A program made the position numbers and the translations under genes. The notes below the pieces were generated by a model. The model was not told the origin of the DNA and did no database searches. It saw nothing but the letters and a program-made list of their open reading frames with translations. A stretch of 64,000 bases of DNA. Source: Fertoeibacter niger. GTDB lineage: Bacteria; Pseudomonadota; Alphaproteobacteria; Rhodobacterales; Rhodobacteraceae. The stretch covers positions 210,876 to 274,875 of the forward strand of contig NZ_WHUT02000008.1 in NCBI RefSeq assembly GCF_009380135.2, in the 5' to 3' direction. Shown in pieces: positions 25,228 to 33,275 of this stretch (within the stretch, counting starts at the first letter, position 1; every line of letters starts with the position of its first letter).

Positions 25228-26525
25228 TGGACCCCATCCTTGCCTTCTCGGCGCTGGTAACGGCACTGCTTGTGTTGTTCTTCGTCGGCGTCCCGGTCTA
25301 TGTGGCTTTTCTGTTGTGCAACATCGCAGGGATCTTTCTGCTGGTGGGGCCCGCTGGCACCGGCATGTTCGTGAACAGCCTGACAGATACGGCAACCTCG
25401 CTTCCTCTTGTCACGCTGCCCTTGTTCATCCTGATGGGCGAAGTCCTGTTCCGTGCCAATGCGGTGGATCAGCTTGTGAGGTCGGTCAACACCCTGGTCG
25501 GACGCATTCCGGGGCGGCTGTATTTTTTGACCATCGTGATCTCGACGATCCTTGCGGCACTTTCCGGATCCGCCATGGCGGCGGCTGCAATGCTGGGGCG
25601 CACCGTCGTGCCGGTGATGACCGAGCGTGGCTATGACCGGCAGATGACGCTTGGCGCCGCAATCGGCGGTGCCTGTCTTGCGCCGATCATTCCGCCCAGC
25701 GTGATGGCGATCATCGTGGGCACAATGGCGCAGGTGTCGATCGGCGATCTGTTCGCGGCGGGGATCGTTCCGGGGCTGATGCTTGCAGGGATGTTCCTCG
25801 TCTATATCTATGTCAGGATCCGCCTGAACCCGGCGCTTGCACCCGATGACGCGCCGGTGCAGCGGCCTGACGGGCGCCAGGTCGTCGTGGCCATCGGGCA
25901 GCTCGTCCCCTTTTCGGTGGTGATCGCGGTCGTGATGGGCAGCATTGTCCTTGGTCTTGCCACGCCGAGCGAATCTGCCGCCATCGGTGCCATTGGCGCG
26001 ATGGGTGTTGCGGCCCTTTTCGGCAAGCTGAGCCTGCGCATGATCTACGAGGCAACCGCCTCGACAGTCATGGTCAGCGGCATGATCATGGTCATCATGC
26101 TGTCGTCACAGCTGTTCTCGCAGCTTTTGGCTTTCAGCGGCACCGGCACGATCCTGCGCGATTTCATCGCCGGGCTCGATCTCAGCAGCGGGCTGATGCT
26201 TCTGATCCTTCTGGCGATCCCTTTTGTCCTGTGCATGTTCCTGGACGAGATCGCGACCATGCTGATCCTGATCCCGATCTATCTGCCGCTTCTGCCCGTG
26301 CTGGGGTTCGACCCGCTCTGGTTCTGGACGCTGTTTCTGATCAACATCAGCCTTGGCGCCATTGCGCCACCGGCGGGCTATGTTCTGTTTGTGCTGCAAG
26401 GCATCGTGCCCGATGTGCGGTTGACCGACCTGTTCCGCGCGGCGGTGCCCTATGTGCTGATCTTCATCGTTGCCATGGTGATCATCGGCACATTCCCCGG
26501 TCTTGTGACCTTTGTTTCGGATTGA
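25227..26525 (+). CDS. TRAP transporter large permease, DctM family
   Basis: 432 residues with about twelve membrane segments. Diagnostic DctM pieces are PLFILMGEVLFRAN, LAALSGSAMAAAAMLGRTVVP, GGACLAPIIPPSVMAII and GAIAPPAGYVLFVLQGIVP. It is the ion-coupled channel subunit of the TRAP importer. Start codon overlaps the DctQ stop by one base, so the two are made together. Confidence 0.94.
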   Translation: MDPILAFSALVTALLVLFFVGVPVYVAFLLCNIAGIFLLVGPAGTGMFVNSLTDTATSLPLVTLPLFILMGEVLFRANAVDQLVRSVNTLVGRIPGRLYFLTIVISTILAALSGSAMAAAAMLGRTVVPVMTERGYDRQMTLGAAIGGACLAPIIPPSVMAIIVGTMAQVSIGDLFAAGIVPGLMLAGMFLVYIYVRIRLNPALAPDDAPVQRPDGRQVVVAIGQLVPFSVVIAVVMGSIVLGLATPSESAAIGAIGAMGVAALFGKLSLRMIYEATASTVMVSGMIMVIMLSSQLFSQLLAFSGTGTILRDFIAGLDLSSGLMLLILLAIPFVLCMFLDEIATMLILIPIYLPLLPVLGFDPLWFWTLFLINISLGAIAPPAGYVLFVLQGIVPDVRLTDLFRAAVPYVLIFIVAMVIIGTFPGLVTFVSD

Positions 26526-26537
26526 GAGAGACCGGCG

Positions 26538-27716
26538 ATGCAACAGACGCAGGCAGCCGTGATCACCGCCTTCGGCGAGCCGACCGAAGTGATGGATGTT
26601 CCGCTACCGCCGATGAAAACGGGCAGCACGCTGCTGCGGGTGGATGCGGCAACGCTTTGCGGGACCGATATCGGTCGATGGAAAGGGGCGCTGCGTGAAG
26701 GCGGCAAGGATCAAGCGTTCCTGAAGCCGCTGCACCTGCCATTCGTTCCCGGCCACGAGATCTGCGGCACGGTGGAAGAAGCCGCTGGCCCGGTGCGCGA
26801 CATCCTTGGCGCCGAGGTGCGGCCCGGAGATCGCGTCATATCGTCTTATGGGCACTGCGGCGAATGCTATTACTGCCGCGTGACCCGGCAGACCTCGTTT
26901 TGCGCCGGGGTGATCAGCTATGGCCACTGGCAACCCGAGCAGTTGCGCGGTGGCTGCGCGCGGCATCAGATCGTGCCGCCGTCCGCCAGCCTGATCCGCG
27001 TGCCCGATGGCATATCCCCGGCGGTTGCGGCATCTGGTAGCTGCGCGCTGCGCACGGTGATGCATGCGATGGAGCAGCTTGGCGCGATCGAAAGCCACGA
27101 GACGGTTCTTGTGCTGGGGGCAGGGCCGCTTGGCCTTTACGCGCTGGCCGTCGCGGCCGACCGGGGGGCTGGCAGGAAGCTGATGATTGGCGCGCCCGAG
27201 CGGCGACTGGATGTGGCGCGCGGCTGGGGTGCCGATAGGCTGCTGAACCTTGACGAAGAGCCGGATGCGGGACGGCGTGTGGATTGGGTATTGGCCCAGA
27301 CCGGCGGTCGCGGGGCGGATATCGTCATCAACTGCGCCAGCGGCGCAGCAATCGTCGAGGCGCTGCGCATGTGTCGGCCGGGCGGGCGGCTGTCGCAGAT
27401 CGCGTCGTCCAGCGGGGCAGAGATCGGGATGCCGGGCGCGCTTTTGTTCAAGGGAGTCCGCATGAGCTTTCCGGTCATGGCCGAGGCTCGTCACTTCTAT
27501 CAGGCGATGGTCTTTCTGGACCTTCGCAGGAATGACTTTCCCTTTGACACAATGATCTCTAGTAGTTTTTCTCTGGAAGAGACTGGAGCGGCACTGGCCG
27601 GCATGGCAGAGCTGCGTGAAATGAAGCCGGTGATTTTTCCGAACGCGATGCCGGGAGACAGTGTCCGTGAGTACGGCCGACAAACTGATGGCGACATTCG
27701 CCCTGTTCGGCGGTGA
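26538..27716 (+). CDS. Zinc-binding alcohol dehydrogenase (medium-chain dehydrogenase/reductase)
   Basis: 392 residues. The catalytic zinc ligands are Cys in ATLCGTDIGRW and the His-Glu pair in VPGHEICGTVEE; the structural zinc site is C-x2-C-x2-C-x8-C (CGECYYCRVTRQTSFC). NAD binding is at VLVLGAGPLGLYAL. It should oxidise an alcohol to the aldehyde used by the aldehyde dehydrogenase at the head of the same operon. Substrate unknown: a hydroxybenzyl alcohol would fit the neighbours, and a polyol is the alternative. Its 3' end overlaps the iclR gene by 56 bp. Confidence 0.9.
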   Translation: MQQTQAAVITAFGEPTEVMDVPLPPMKTGSTLLRVDAATLCGTDIGRWKGALREGGKDQAFLKPLHLPFVPGHEICGTVEEAAGPVRDILGAEVRPGDRVISSYGHCGECYYCRVTRQTSFCAGVISYGHWQPEQLRGGCARHQIVPPSASLIRVPDGISPAVAASGSCALRTVMHAMEQLGAIESHETVLVLGAGPLGLYALAVAADRGAGRKLMIGAPERRLDVARGWGADRLLNLDEEPDAGRRVDWVLAQTGGRGADIVINCASGAAIVEALRMCRPGGRLSQIASSSGAEIGMPGALLFKGVRMSFPVMAEARHFYQAMVFLDLRRNDFPFDTMISSSFSLEETGAALAGMAELREMKPVIFPNAMPGDSVREYGRQTDGDIRPVRR

Positions 27717-28422
27717 TAGGGTCGAATGGACGGTCGAGGCTGCGGCCGCCGAACTGGGTGTTCCGGCCAGCACCGTCTATCCATATTTCCGCGCGCTGAA
27801 CGAGGCCGGTCTTGTGGCGGCGATCAGTCCCGGTCGGTATGTTCTTGGGCCGACTATCGTGATGCTGGACCGGCGCATGCGGTTGACAGACCCGCTGATC
27901 GTGCCCGCCGCAGAGGTCATTCAGGACATCAAGGATCAGGTTGCCATCCCCGGGGTCTTTTTGCTGTGCAGGTTGTTCCGCCATCAGGTGATGTGCCTTC
28001 TGTCCGAAGAGGTGAACCAGTCGGGGCTGATGGTCAGTTATGAGCGGGGCCGGCTGATGCCGTTGCACCGCGGGGCGGCGTCAAAGGTCATTCTGGCCGG
28101 TTTGCCCTCGCGCATCGTGAAGGGGTTTTTCGAACAGGATCCGGGGCGTTTCGCAGCCGCGGGATTGGGCGATGACTGGGAGGGTGTGAAGCAGTCCTTG
28201 CGCGTGATCCGGCGCGGGGGCGGAACCGTCACCTATGGCGAGCTGGATCCTGGGCTTGTCGGGCTCGCAAGCCCGATCATCGCCGCCGACGATACCGTTC
28301 TTGGCAGCCTCGGCTTCGCCTCGACAGCGGAACACATGGATGGCCCCACCATCGCCCGGCTGAAGGATCTCGTCATCGCGGCGACCGCCCGCATCAACGC
28401 CGCGCAGAGGCGCAGCCAGTAA
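27661..28422 (+). CDS. IclR-family transcriptional regulator
   Basis: 253 residues from the GTG at 27661, kept because the first helix of the DNA-binding domain (STADKLMATFALFGG) needs these residues; the ATG at 27688 would truncate it. The winged helix-turn-helix is at about residues 5-65 (WTVEAAAAELGVPASTVYPYF), followed by the IclR effector domain with HRGAASKVILAGLP and YGELDPGLVGLASPI. It probably binds the four TTATTG-N5-CGATAA-like sites in this island and responds to a pathway aromatic. It is the last gene of the operon it would control, so it is autoregulated. Confidence 0.9.
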   Translation: MSVSTADKLMATFALFGGDRVEWTVEAAAAELGVPASTVYPYFRALNEAGLVAAISPGRYVLGPTIVMLDRRMRLTDPLIVPAAEVIQDIKDQVAIPGVFLLCRLFRHQVMCLLSEEVNQSGLMVSYERGRLMPLHRGAASKVILAGLPSRIVKGFFEQDPGRFAAAGLGDDWEGVKQSLRVIRRGGGTVTYGELDPGLVGLASPIIAADDTVLGSLGFASTAEHMDGPTIARLKDLVIAATARINAAQRRSQ

Positions 28423-28519
28423 GGCCGCTTGGATGATGCGGTGATCCTGCCGGGCATCGTATCGCACCCTCTATGCGCAATGCGATAGCACGGTCAAGAT
28501 TCGCCAAATGGCATAAAAA

Positions 28520-28536
28520 TTATTGTTATACGATAA
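28520..28536. promoter_or_regulatory. Catabolic operator B (presumed IclR site)
   Basis: TTATTGTTATACGATAA, the copy closest to the consensus of the four. TTAT-(T)-G pairs with C-G-ATAA as an imperfect palindrome centred on 28528. It lies 119 bp upstream of the FAH-family hydrolase gene, in a 230-bp gap after iclR that otherwise shows no gene. Confidence 0.7.
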
Positions 28537-28654
28537 AAGTCGTGCTAAATTGGCTCACAAGATCCGCAGCATGCAGGGCGGGCCGGGGAGAGCGACGATC
28601 CGGCCCGGGCAGCCTGCTGCGTTGGCCATCAACTCAGCCTGGGACCGATATCAA

Positions 28655-29506
28655 ATGAAAATCTGCCGCTATGACGAGGGCAAGTTCGGGGTGGTGACGC
28701 CCGAGGGCGTTGTCGATGTAAGCTCTGCATTCGCCGACCTGCCCCGATCATCCTATCCCTATCCTGCCCATGACGTGATGATCGCGGGTCTGGCAGAGAT
28801 CGTGACGCGGATCGACATTTCTGGAAAGCCGGTAATACCGATGGACCAGGTTCAACTGCGGCTGCCGCTGTGCAATCCGGGCAAGCTGGTGGCCGCACCG
28901 GTGAATTACGCGCGGCACCTGGAGGAAGTCCGGGACCAGGCAGACCTGAACCACGGCAATGCCGCCCATATGAAGCAGATCCGCGAGATCGGATTGTTCC
29001 TCAAGGCCACGTCATCGCTGATCGGGCCCGATGCGCCGGTTGTCATTGGCGATGGGCAGCGCCGCAACGACCACGAGATCGAGCTTGCGGTGGTGATCGG
29101 CAAGACCTGCAAGAACGTGTCATCGGCGGATGCGTTGGCCCATGTCGCGGCCTATGCCATCGGCCTTGACATGACGGTGCGCGGTCCGGAGGACCGCAGC
29201 TTCCGCAAGTCGCTGGACAGCTATTCGGTGATTGGGCCGTGGCTGGTCACGGCGGACGAGATCCCCGATCCGGGCGCCCTCGGCTTTGAACTGACGGTGA
29301 ACGGTGTGGTCAGGCAGAAGGCTCATACCCGCGATCTGGTATTGGGCGTGGCCGAACTGATCGAGATGGCAAGCTCCTGGTATACGTTGCACCCCGGCGA
29401 CATCCTCTTTACCGGCACGCCGGAAGGCGTGGGCGAGGTGAAGGCCGGCGATACGATGGTGGCCCGCATGGATGGCATCGGCACGATGGAAGTCACCGTG
29501 CGCTAG
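28655..29506 (+). CDS. Fumarylacetoacetate hydrolase (FAH) family protein, probable maleyl/fumarylpyruvate hydrolase
   Basis: 283 residues from the ATG at 28655; the frame is open upstream but that stretch overlaps the operator. The FAH C-terminal domain covers about residues 70-283, with the metal-binding HEIELAVVIGK motif, DMTVRGPEDRSFRKSLD and the GDILFTGTPEGVG motif. The family cleaves C-C bonds of 2,4-diketo acids. Next to a gentisate dioxygenase it most likely hydrolyses maleylpyruvate or fumarylpyruvate to pyruvate and maleate or fumarate. No maleylpyruvate isomerase is in the window, which favours direct maleylpyruvate hydrolysis or an isomerase encoded elsewhere. Confidence 0.88.
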   Translation: MKICRYDEGKFGVVTPEGVVDVSSAFADLPRSSYPYPAHDVMIAGLAEIVTRIDISGKPVIPMDQVQLRLPLCNPGKLVAAPVNYARHLEEVRDQADLNHGNAAHMKQIREIGLFLKATSSLIGPDAPVVIGDGQRRNDHEIELAVVIGKTCKNVSSADALAHVAAYAIGLDMTVRGPEDRSFRKSLDSYSVIGPWLVTADEIPDPGALGFELTVNGVVRQKAHTRDLVLGVAELIEMASSWYTLHPGDILFTGTPEGVGEVKAGDTMVARMDGIGTMEVTVR

Positions 29507-29517
29507 GATCCTGCCAA

Positions 29518-29539
29518 GGCCCCGGTGCAGACCGGGGCC
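29518..29539. terminator. Convergent terminator hairpin
   Basis: GGCCCCGGT-GCAG-ACCGGGGCC, a perfect 9-bp stem with a 4-nt loop, in the 56-bp gap between the FAH gene and the convergent decarboxylase gene. It is symmetric, so it can serve both directions; there is no long T-run. Confidence 0.7.
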
Positions 29540-29562
29540 GCTGACTGACCCGCGATCGTGGT

Positions 29563-30552
29563 TCAGATCTTCACGTCTGACCCCGATCCGGGGGCGAACA
29601 GTGCCTCGACCGGGACACGCTCCCGCGTCAGCCCCTGTTCCTGCGCATGCCGCACGGCGGTTTCCAGTGTGGCGCGGTTTGGTCCGACCCCATAGGGCCA
29701 GAAGTCGCTGCCCATCACGGCCTGAGTGCGGGCCAGATCATCGGCCAGCCACGGCAACATCACTTGCAAGACGCCCACCTCGCGCAGCCCGTCCATCGCC
29801 CGCGCCTTCGCAGCGCTGAACGCCTTGAACAGGGATTGGGCCAGCCACGGATGGGCCTTGGCCAGGCTGCGGCGCAGGGCAACCACATGCATGATCGGAA
29901 AGATGCCGGTGCGCCGAAAATAATCCTCTTCGCGCGCGCGACGGTCAGGGAAAAGATGCCGCATGCCGCCCGGCTGACCCACGGAAGATGGTGCCCGGGC
30001 CGAGATGATCGCGTCGATCTGACCCTGCTGGGCCAGTCCGGTCAGCGTTTCGGACGGTCCGCACGATGTGACGCGGATCGTTTCCGGCAGCCGCAGCGGT
30101 GCCTTCTCGTGCCGGCCGGCCTGCTCCAGCCCACCCGTTGTCCACGCGATATCGCCAGCCGAAATGCCGTGATCGTCCTGCAAAAGACCGCGTGCCCAAA
30201 GGGCTGCGGTCATCTGATACTCTGGCACGCCGACACGGCGGCCCCGCAGGTCTTCGGGGCTGTCGATGCCACTCCCCTCGCGGACATAGATTGCCCCATG
30301 CCGGAAGCTGCGTGACAGGAACACGGGAATGGCCAGATACTCTGCCGTGCCTGACGCGCTCTGCACCAGGTAACTGCCAAGCGACATCTCGGTGACATCA
30401 AACTGCTGCGATCCGATGGCGCGGGCAAATGCCTCTTCCGCGCCGAGAGGGATCGTGTTGACCGAGCAGCCTTCGACCGTGACAGTCCCATCCAGAATGG
30501 CCTGTGTGCGATCATAGGGGTGCAACGCCATCGAAAGTGCCAGCTTGGCCAT
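29563..30552 (-). CDS. 4,5-dihydroxyphthalate decarboxylase-like protein (Pht5 family)
   Basis: 329 residues with the family pattern throughout: LHPYDRTQAILDGTVTVEG, EEAFARAIGSQQFDVTEMSL, IPVFLSRSFRHGAIYVREG, RRVGVPEYQMTAALWARG, RTGIFPIMHVV, DFWPYGVGPNR. The fold resembles periplasmic binding proteins, but there is no signal peptide, consistent with a cytoplasmic enzyme. Known members remove one carboxyl group of 4,5-dihydroxyphthalate. In this gentisate-type island a related substrate such as 4-hydroxyphthalate, giving 3-hydroxybenzoate, is an attractive inference. It is transcribed with the upstream gentisate dioxygenase gene (80-bp gap). Confidence 0.85.
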   Translation of the reverse strand: MAKLALSMALHPYDRTQAILDGTVTVEGCSVNTIPLGAEEAFARAIGSQQFDVTEMSLGSYLVQSASGTAEYLAIPVFLSRSFRHGAIYVREGSGIDSPEDLRGRRVGVPEYQMTAALWARGLLQDDHGISAGDIAWTTGGLEQAGRHEKAPLRLPETIRVTSCGPSETLTGLAQQGQIDAIISARAPSSVGQPGGMRHLFPDRRAREEDYFRRTGIFPIMHVVALRRSLAKAHPWLAQSLFKAFSAAKARAMDGLREVGVLQVMLPWLADDLARTQAVMGSDFWPYGVGPNRATLETAVRHAQEQGLTRERVPVEALFAPGSGSDVKI

Positions 30553-30632
30553 GGGTGGCTTGTCCTTCCGCAGTTGAGTCGTGTCGCCGGGCGATCCAGC
30601 CCCTGCCGGTGTCCGGGATCGGATCGTCTGGC

Positions 30633-31676
30633 TCAGGCCAGCTCCTCGCGCCAGAAACCAAGGTTTTCTTGCGCCGCGCGATCCGAGGCGCAGAACAGGA
30701 TTGTATCCTGTTTGACCTGCATCTGCCGCATCTTCCAGCTTGGAATGATGGCCACGTCATTCTCTTCCAGCGTCACCTCGGTTTCGGCGATCTTCAAGGT
30801 GACTGACCCTTCGGACACCAGCACGATCTGTGAATCGGTCGAACGGCTGGGCTTCGTCTGGAACCCGGCCGGCAGGTGCGTCAGCCACGTTGCCATCGTC
30901 GGCATGACCCACCCGCCATCGTTCGGGTTGGCATATTTCAGCTGGAATCCGTGATGCGCGTCGATGTCCCAGTCGCGACTGACCCCCATCAGCGCCGAAC
31001 GGCTGCGGTCATAAGGGTATGAGATTACCGGGCTGGCAAGGCCGTAAGGCGCGTCCTTGCGGATCGGAAGCATCCCCTTGCCCCAGCGGTTGTTCGACGC
31101 ATGCTGTGACAGGCGGACATTCTGGACGCCGTGATCGCCCAACTCCTCGCTGAAGGCGGCCTCGAAGAAGTTGACCATCACCACGTCCAGCACGTCCAGC
31201 CAGATGACCGGCGTCTTGCCATCTGTGCCATGATCGTGGAACGCGCCGTTTGGCGTCACGACGAAATCGCCGCGCTGCATGAAGGTGCGCTCGCCCGCGA
31301 CGGTCGTATGTCCGCCCTCGCCCTCGATGATGAAGCGCATCGCCTGTGCGGTGTGCTTGTGCGCGGGGGCCACCTCACCCGGCAGCACCAGTTGAAACCC
31401 GGCGTATAGCGTGTTGGAAATCCGTGACAGACCGGCAAGGGCCGGGTTTTCCAGCACCAGCACGCGCCGCTCCGCCTCTTCGGCGGTCAGCAGGCCACCC
31501 GCCTCCATCAGCAGTTCGCGCACCTCGGGGTAACGCCAGAAATGCGCGCGCGCCTTGCTCTTGGGTTCCGGCGGGACCAGCCCCTTCAAGACTTCCCAGA
31601 GCGGCGCCAGCGCCAGCGGGGGCAGCCTGGTCATGAAGTCCTCAAGGCGGGACGGCGCGATTTCGGTCTGTGTCAT
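30633..31676 (-). CDS. Gentisate 1,2-dioxygenase
   Basis: 347 residues from the ATG at 31676 with GGAGAGTTGCC before it. Two cupin domains are visible. The first holds the iron site APAHKHTAQAMRFIIEGEG (His106 and His108) and the DFVVTPNGAFHDHG motif; the C-terminal cupin is at about residues 255-330. The FQLVLPGEVAPAHKHTAQA stretch and the PISRxxNTLYAG-like approach (LSRISNTLYAG) are typical of gentisate and 1-hydroxy-2-naphthoate dioxygenases. It opens gentisate between C1 and C2 to maleylpyruvate with Fe(II) and O2. Operator C lies 44 bp upstream of its start. Confidence 0.92.
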   Translation of the reverse strand: MTQTEIAPSRLEDFMTRLPPLALAPLWEVLKGLVPPEPKSKARAHFWRYPEVRELLMEAGGLLTAEEAERRVLVLENPALAGLSRISNTLYAGFQLVLPGEVAPAHKHTAQAMRFIIEGEGGHTTVAGERTFMQRGDFVVTPNGAFHDHGTDGKTPVIWLDVLDVVMVNFFEAAFSEELGDHGVQNVRLSQHASNNRWGKGMLPIRKDAPYGLASPVISYPYDRSRSALMGVSRDWDIDAHHGFQLKYANPNDGGWVMPTMATWLTHLPAGFQTKPSRSTDSQIVLVSEGSVTLKIAETEVTLEENDVAIIPSWKMRQMQVKQDTILFCASDRAAQENLGFWREELA

Positions 31677-31719
31677 GGCAACTCTCCAAATCATGGGATT
31701 TGCTCAAGATACACATGAA

Positions 31720-31736
31720 TTATCGTTTTACAATAA
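31720..31736. promoter_or_regulatory. Catabolic operator C (presumed IclR site)
   Basis: TTATCGTTTTACAATAA; on the other strand TTATTGTAAAACGATAA, matching operator B at 15 of 17 positions. It lies close to the gentisate dioxygenase start and should control that gene and the decarboxylase behind it. Confidence 0.7.
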
Positions 31737-31837
31737 TTTTGTCTTGTATTTGCGCTGGCTCGGCACTCGCTGTCCGCTTGCTGGCCTTGGGAGAGCCGAG
31801 GCTTTCCGACGCGATGCGCATGCATAACCACACATTT

Positions 31838-31854
31838 TTCTTGCATTACGATAA
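31838..31854. promoter_or_regulatory. Catabolic operator D (presumed IclR site)
   Basis: TTCTTGCATTACGATAA matches operator B at 13 of 17 positions, with the right arm TACGATAA exact. It lies 93 bp upstream of the monooxygenase start and 118 bp from operator C (left ends), so both sides of this divergent promoter carry a site. Confidence 0.6.
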
Positions 31855-31946
31855 ATTATGCAGTCTTTTGTCTCTGGGGACTCCTCTCGCGGCGCGTGGG
31901 CCGAGGGTGGTCCAGATGCCCAGGCAGGAACAGGACGGGGGCCATT

Positions 31947-33140
31947 GTGAATATTCTTATCGTAGGCGGAGGCATCGGCGGTGTCGCTTTGGCCCTGGCA
32001 CTTGCGCGGCACGGTATTGCCAGCACCCTGGTTGAGGCCGCGCCTGTTCTGGGCGAAATCGGTGCCGGCATTCAGCTGGGCCCGAACGCGTTTCACGCGC
32101 TGGAAAGCCTTGGGCTGACTGATCTTCTGCTGCGGGACGCCGTGACGGTCAAGGCGTTCGATCTGATGAATGCCGATACCGGGGGGCGCATCCGCCAGTT
32201 TGATCTGGCCGATCCCTTCCGCGCGCGTTTCGGCTATCCCTATGCCGTTGTTCACCGTGCCGATCTTCACACGGCGCTTTTGCGGAACGCCGAGGCGACG
32301 GGGCTGGTTGACATCCGCACCGACCATCGGGTGACCGGCTATACACGCACCGGCGAACGTGCCCGTCTTCATCTGGCCGGGCGCCCTGATCTGGAGGCAG
32401 ACCTCATCATCGGGGCAGATGGTATCCGGTCGGCGATCCGCGAGGCAATGCTGGGCGACGGCCCGCCGCGCGTGTCCGGGCATTCTACATTCCGGTCCGT
32501 CATTCCGCTGGAGAAGATGCCCGAGGATCTGCGATGGGATTCGATGACCATCTGGGTGGGCCACAAGGTGCATGTGGTCCATTACCCGTTGAAGGGATGG
32601 AAGTCGTTCAATCTGGTGGCAACAGTCCACGAAGCGAACGATCGCCCCGTGGCGGGAGAGCCGGTCGCCAATGACCATGTGCTGCGCGTGTTCGGCCATC
32701 TGTCCGACACTGTGTTGCGCGCGATCACGGCGGGTGAAGACTGGAAAAGGTGGGTGCTGTGCGACCGCGACCCCGTTCTGACCTGGGCGGACGGGAACGT
32801 GCTGCTGCTGGGGGATGCCGCGCATCCGACGCTGCAATACTTCGCCCAGGGCGCCTGCATGGCGATTGAGGATGCCGTCTGCCTGGCTGGCCTGATAGAG
32901 TCCGGCCGGAACACCGCCAGCATTGCAGCCGACTATTCCCGCGAGCGTCAGGCCCGGACGGCCCGTGTTCAGATCGGCTCGCGGCTGATCGGGGACAATG
33001 TGTTCCACCCCGGCGGCGCGGCGGCGGCGGCGCGCGATGACGTATTCGCCAACATGACAAACCCTGCCTTTTACGACCATATGAGCTGGCTCTACGACTA
33101 TCGCGTCGATCAACGCGTAGCGGCCATCGGCGGCGTTTAG
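31947..33140 (+). CDS. FAD-dependent monooxygenase, probable 3-hydroxybenzoate 6-hydroxylase
   Basis: 397 residues from the GTG at 31947, chosen because the FAD-binding strand VNILIVGGGIGGVALALALA must start there. Motifs: GGGIGG dinucleotide site (residues 7-12), the LIIGADGIRSAIRE DG motif (about 155-168) and the LLLGDAAHPTLQYFAQGACM GD motif (about 285-305). Length and motifs match 3-hydroxybenzoate 6-hydroxylases, which make gentisate using NADH and O2; salicylate hydroxylases are similar. The neighbouring gentisate dioxygenase supports the gentisate-forming call. Divergent from the dioxygenase and preceded by operator D. Confidence 0.88.
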   Translation: MNILIVGGGIGGVALALALARHGIASTLVEAAPVLGEIGAGIQLGPNAFHALESLGLTDLLLRDAVTVKAFDLMNADTGGRIRQFDLADPFRARFGYPYAVVHRADLHTALLRNAEATGLVDIRTDHRVTGYTRTGERARLHLAGRPDLEADLIIGADGIRSAIREAMLGDGPPRVSGHSTFRSVIPLEKMPEDLRWDSMTIWVGHKVHVVHYPLKGWKSFNLVATVHEANDRPVAGEPVANDHVLRVFGHLSDTVLRAITAGEDWKRWVLCDRDPVLTWADGNVLLLGDAAHPTLQYFAQGACMAIEDAVCLAGLIESGRNTASIAADYSRERQARTARVQIGSRLIGDNVFHPGGAAAAARDDVFANMTNPAFYDHMSWLYDYRVDQRVAAIGGV

Positions 33141-33215
33141 GGCAAGGTTGCCACCCGTCCGCTTGCCCGATGTCGCGCAAACCGTGAAGGCAAAACACGA
33201 AATCGAATAAAGACA

Positions 33216-33235
33216 ACGGCCTGTCTTGGGGCCGT
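33216..33235. terminator. Stem-loop between convergent monooxygenase and lpd genes
   Basis: ACGGCC pairs with GGCCGT around an 8-nt loop in the 135-bp gap where two operons end tail to tail. The stem is short and without a strong T-run, so the terminator reading is tentative. Nothing else stands out in the gap. Confidence 0.4.
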
Positions 33236-33275
33236 CCAACTCAAGGCCCGTGCCCTTTCCTCCATCCGGGTGGCG

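Noticed and set aside
29563..30552. Periplasmic ABC substrate-binding protein (NMT1/THI5-like)
   Set aside because: No signal peptide and no permease or ATPase next to it; the sequence pattern fits the 4,5-dihydroxyphthalate decarboxylase family better.
31728..33239. 500-codon minus-strand frame opposite the monooxygenase
   Set aside because: The sense strand encodes an intact FAD monooxygenase with all motifs; the antisense has none.
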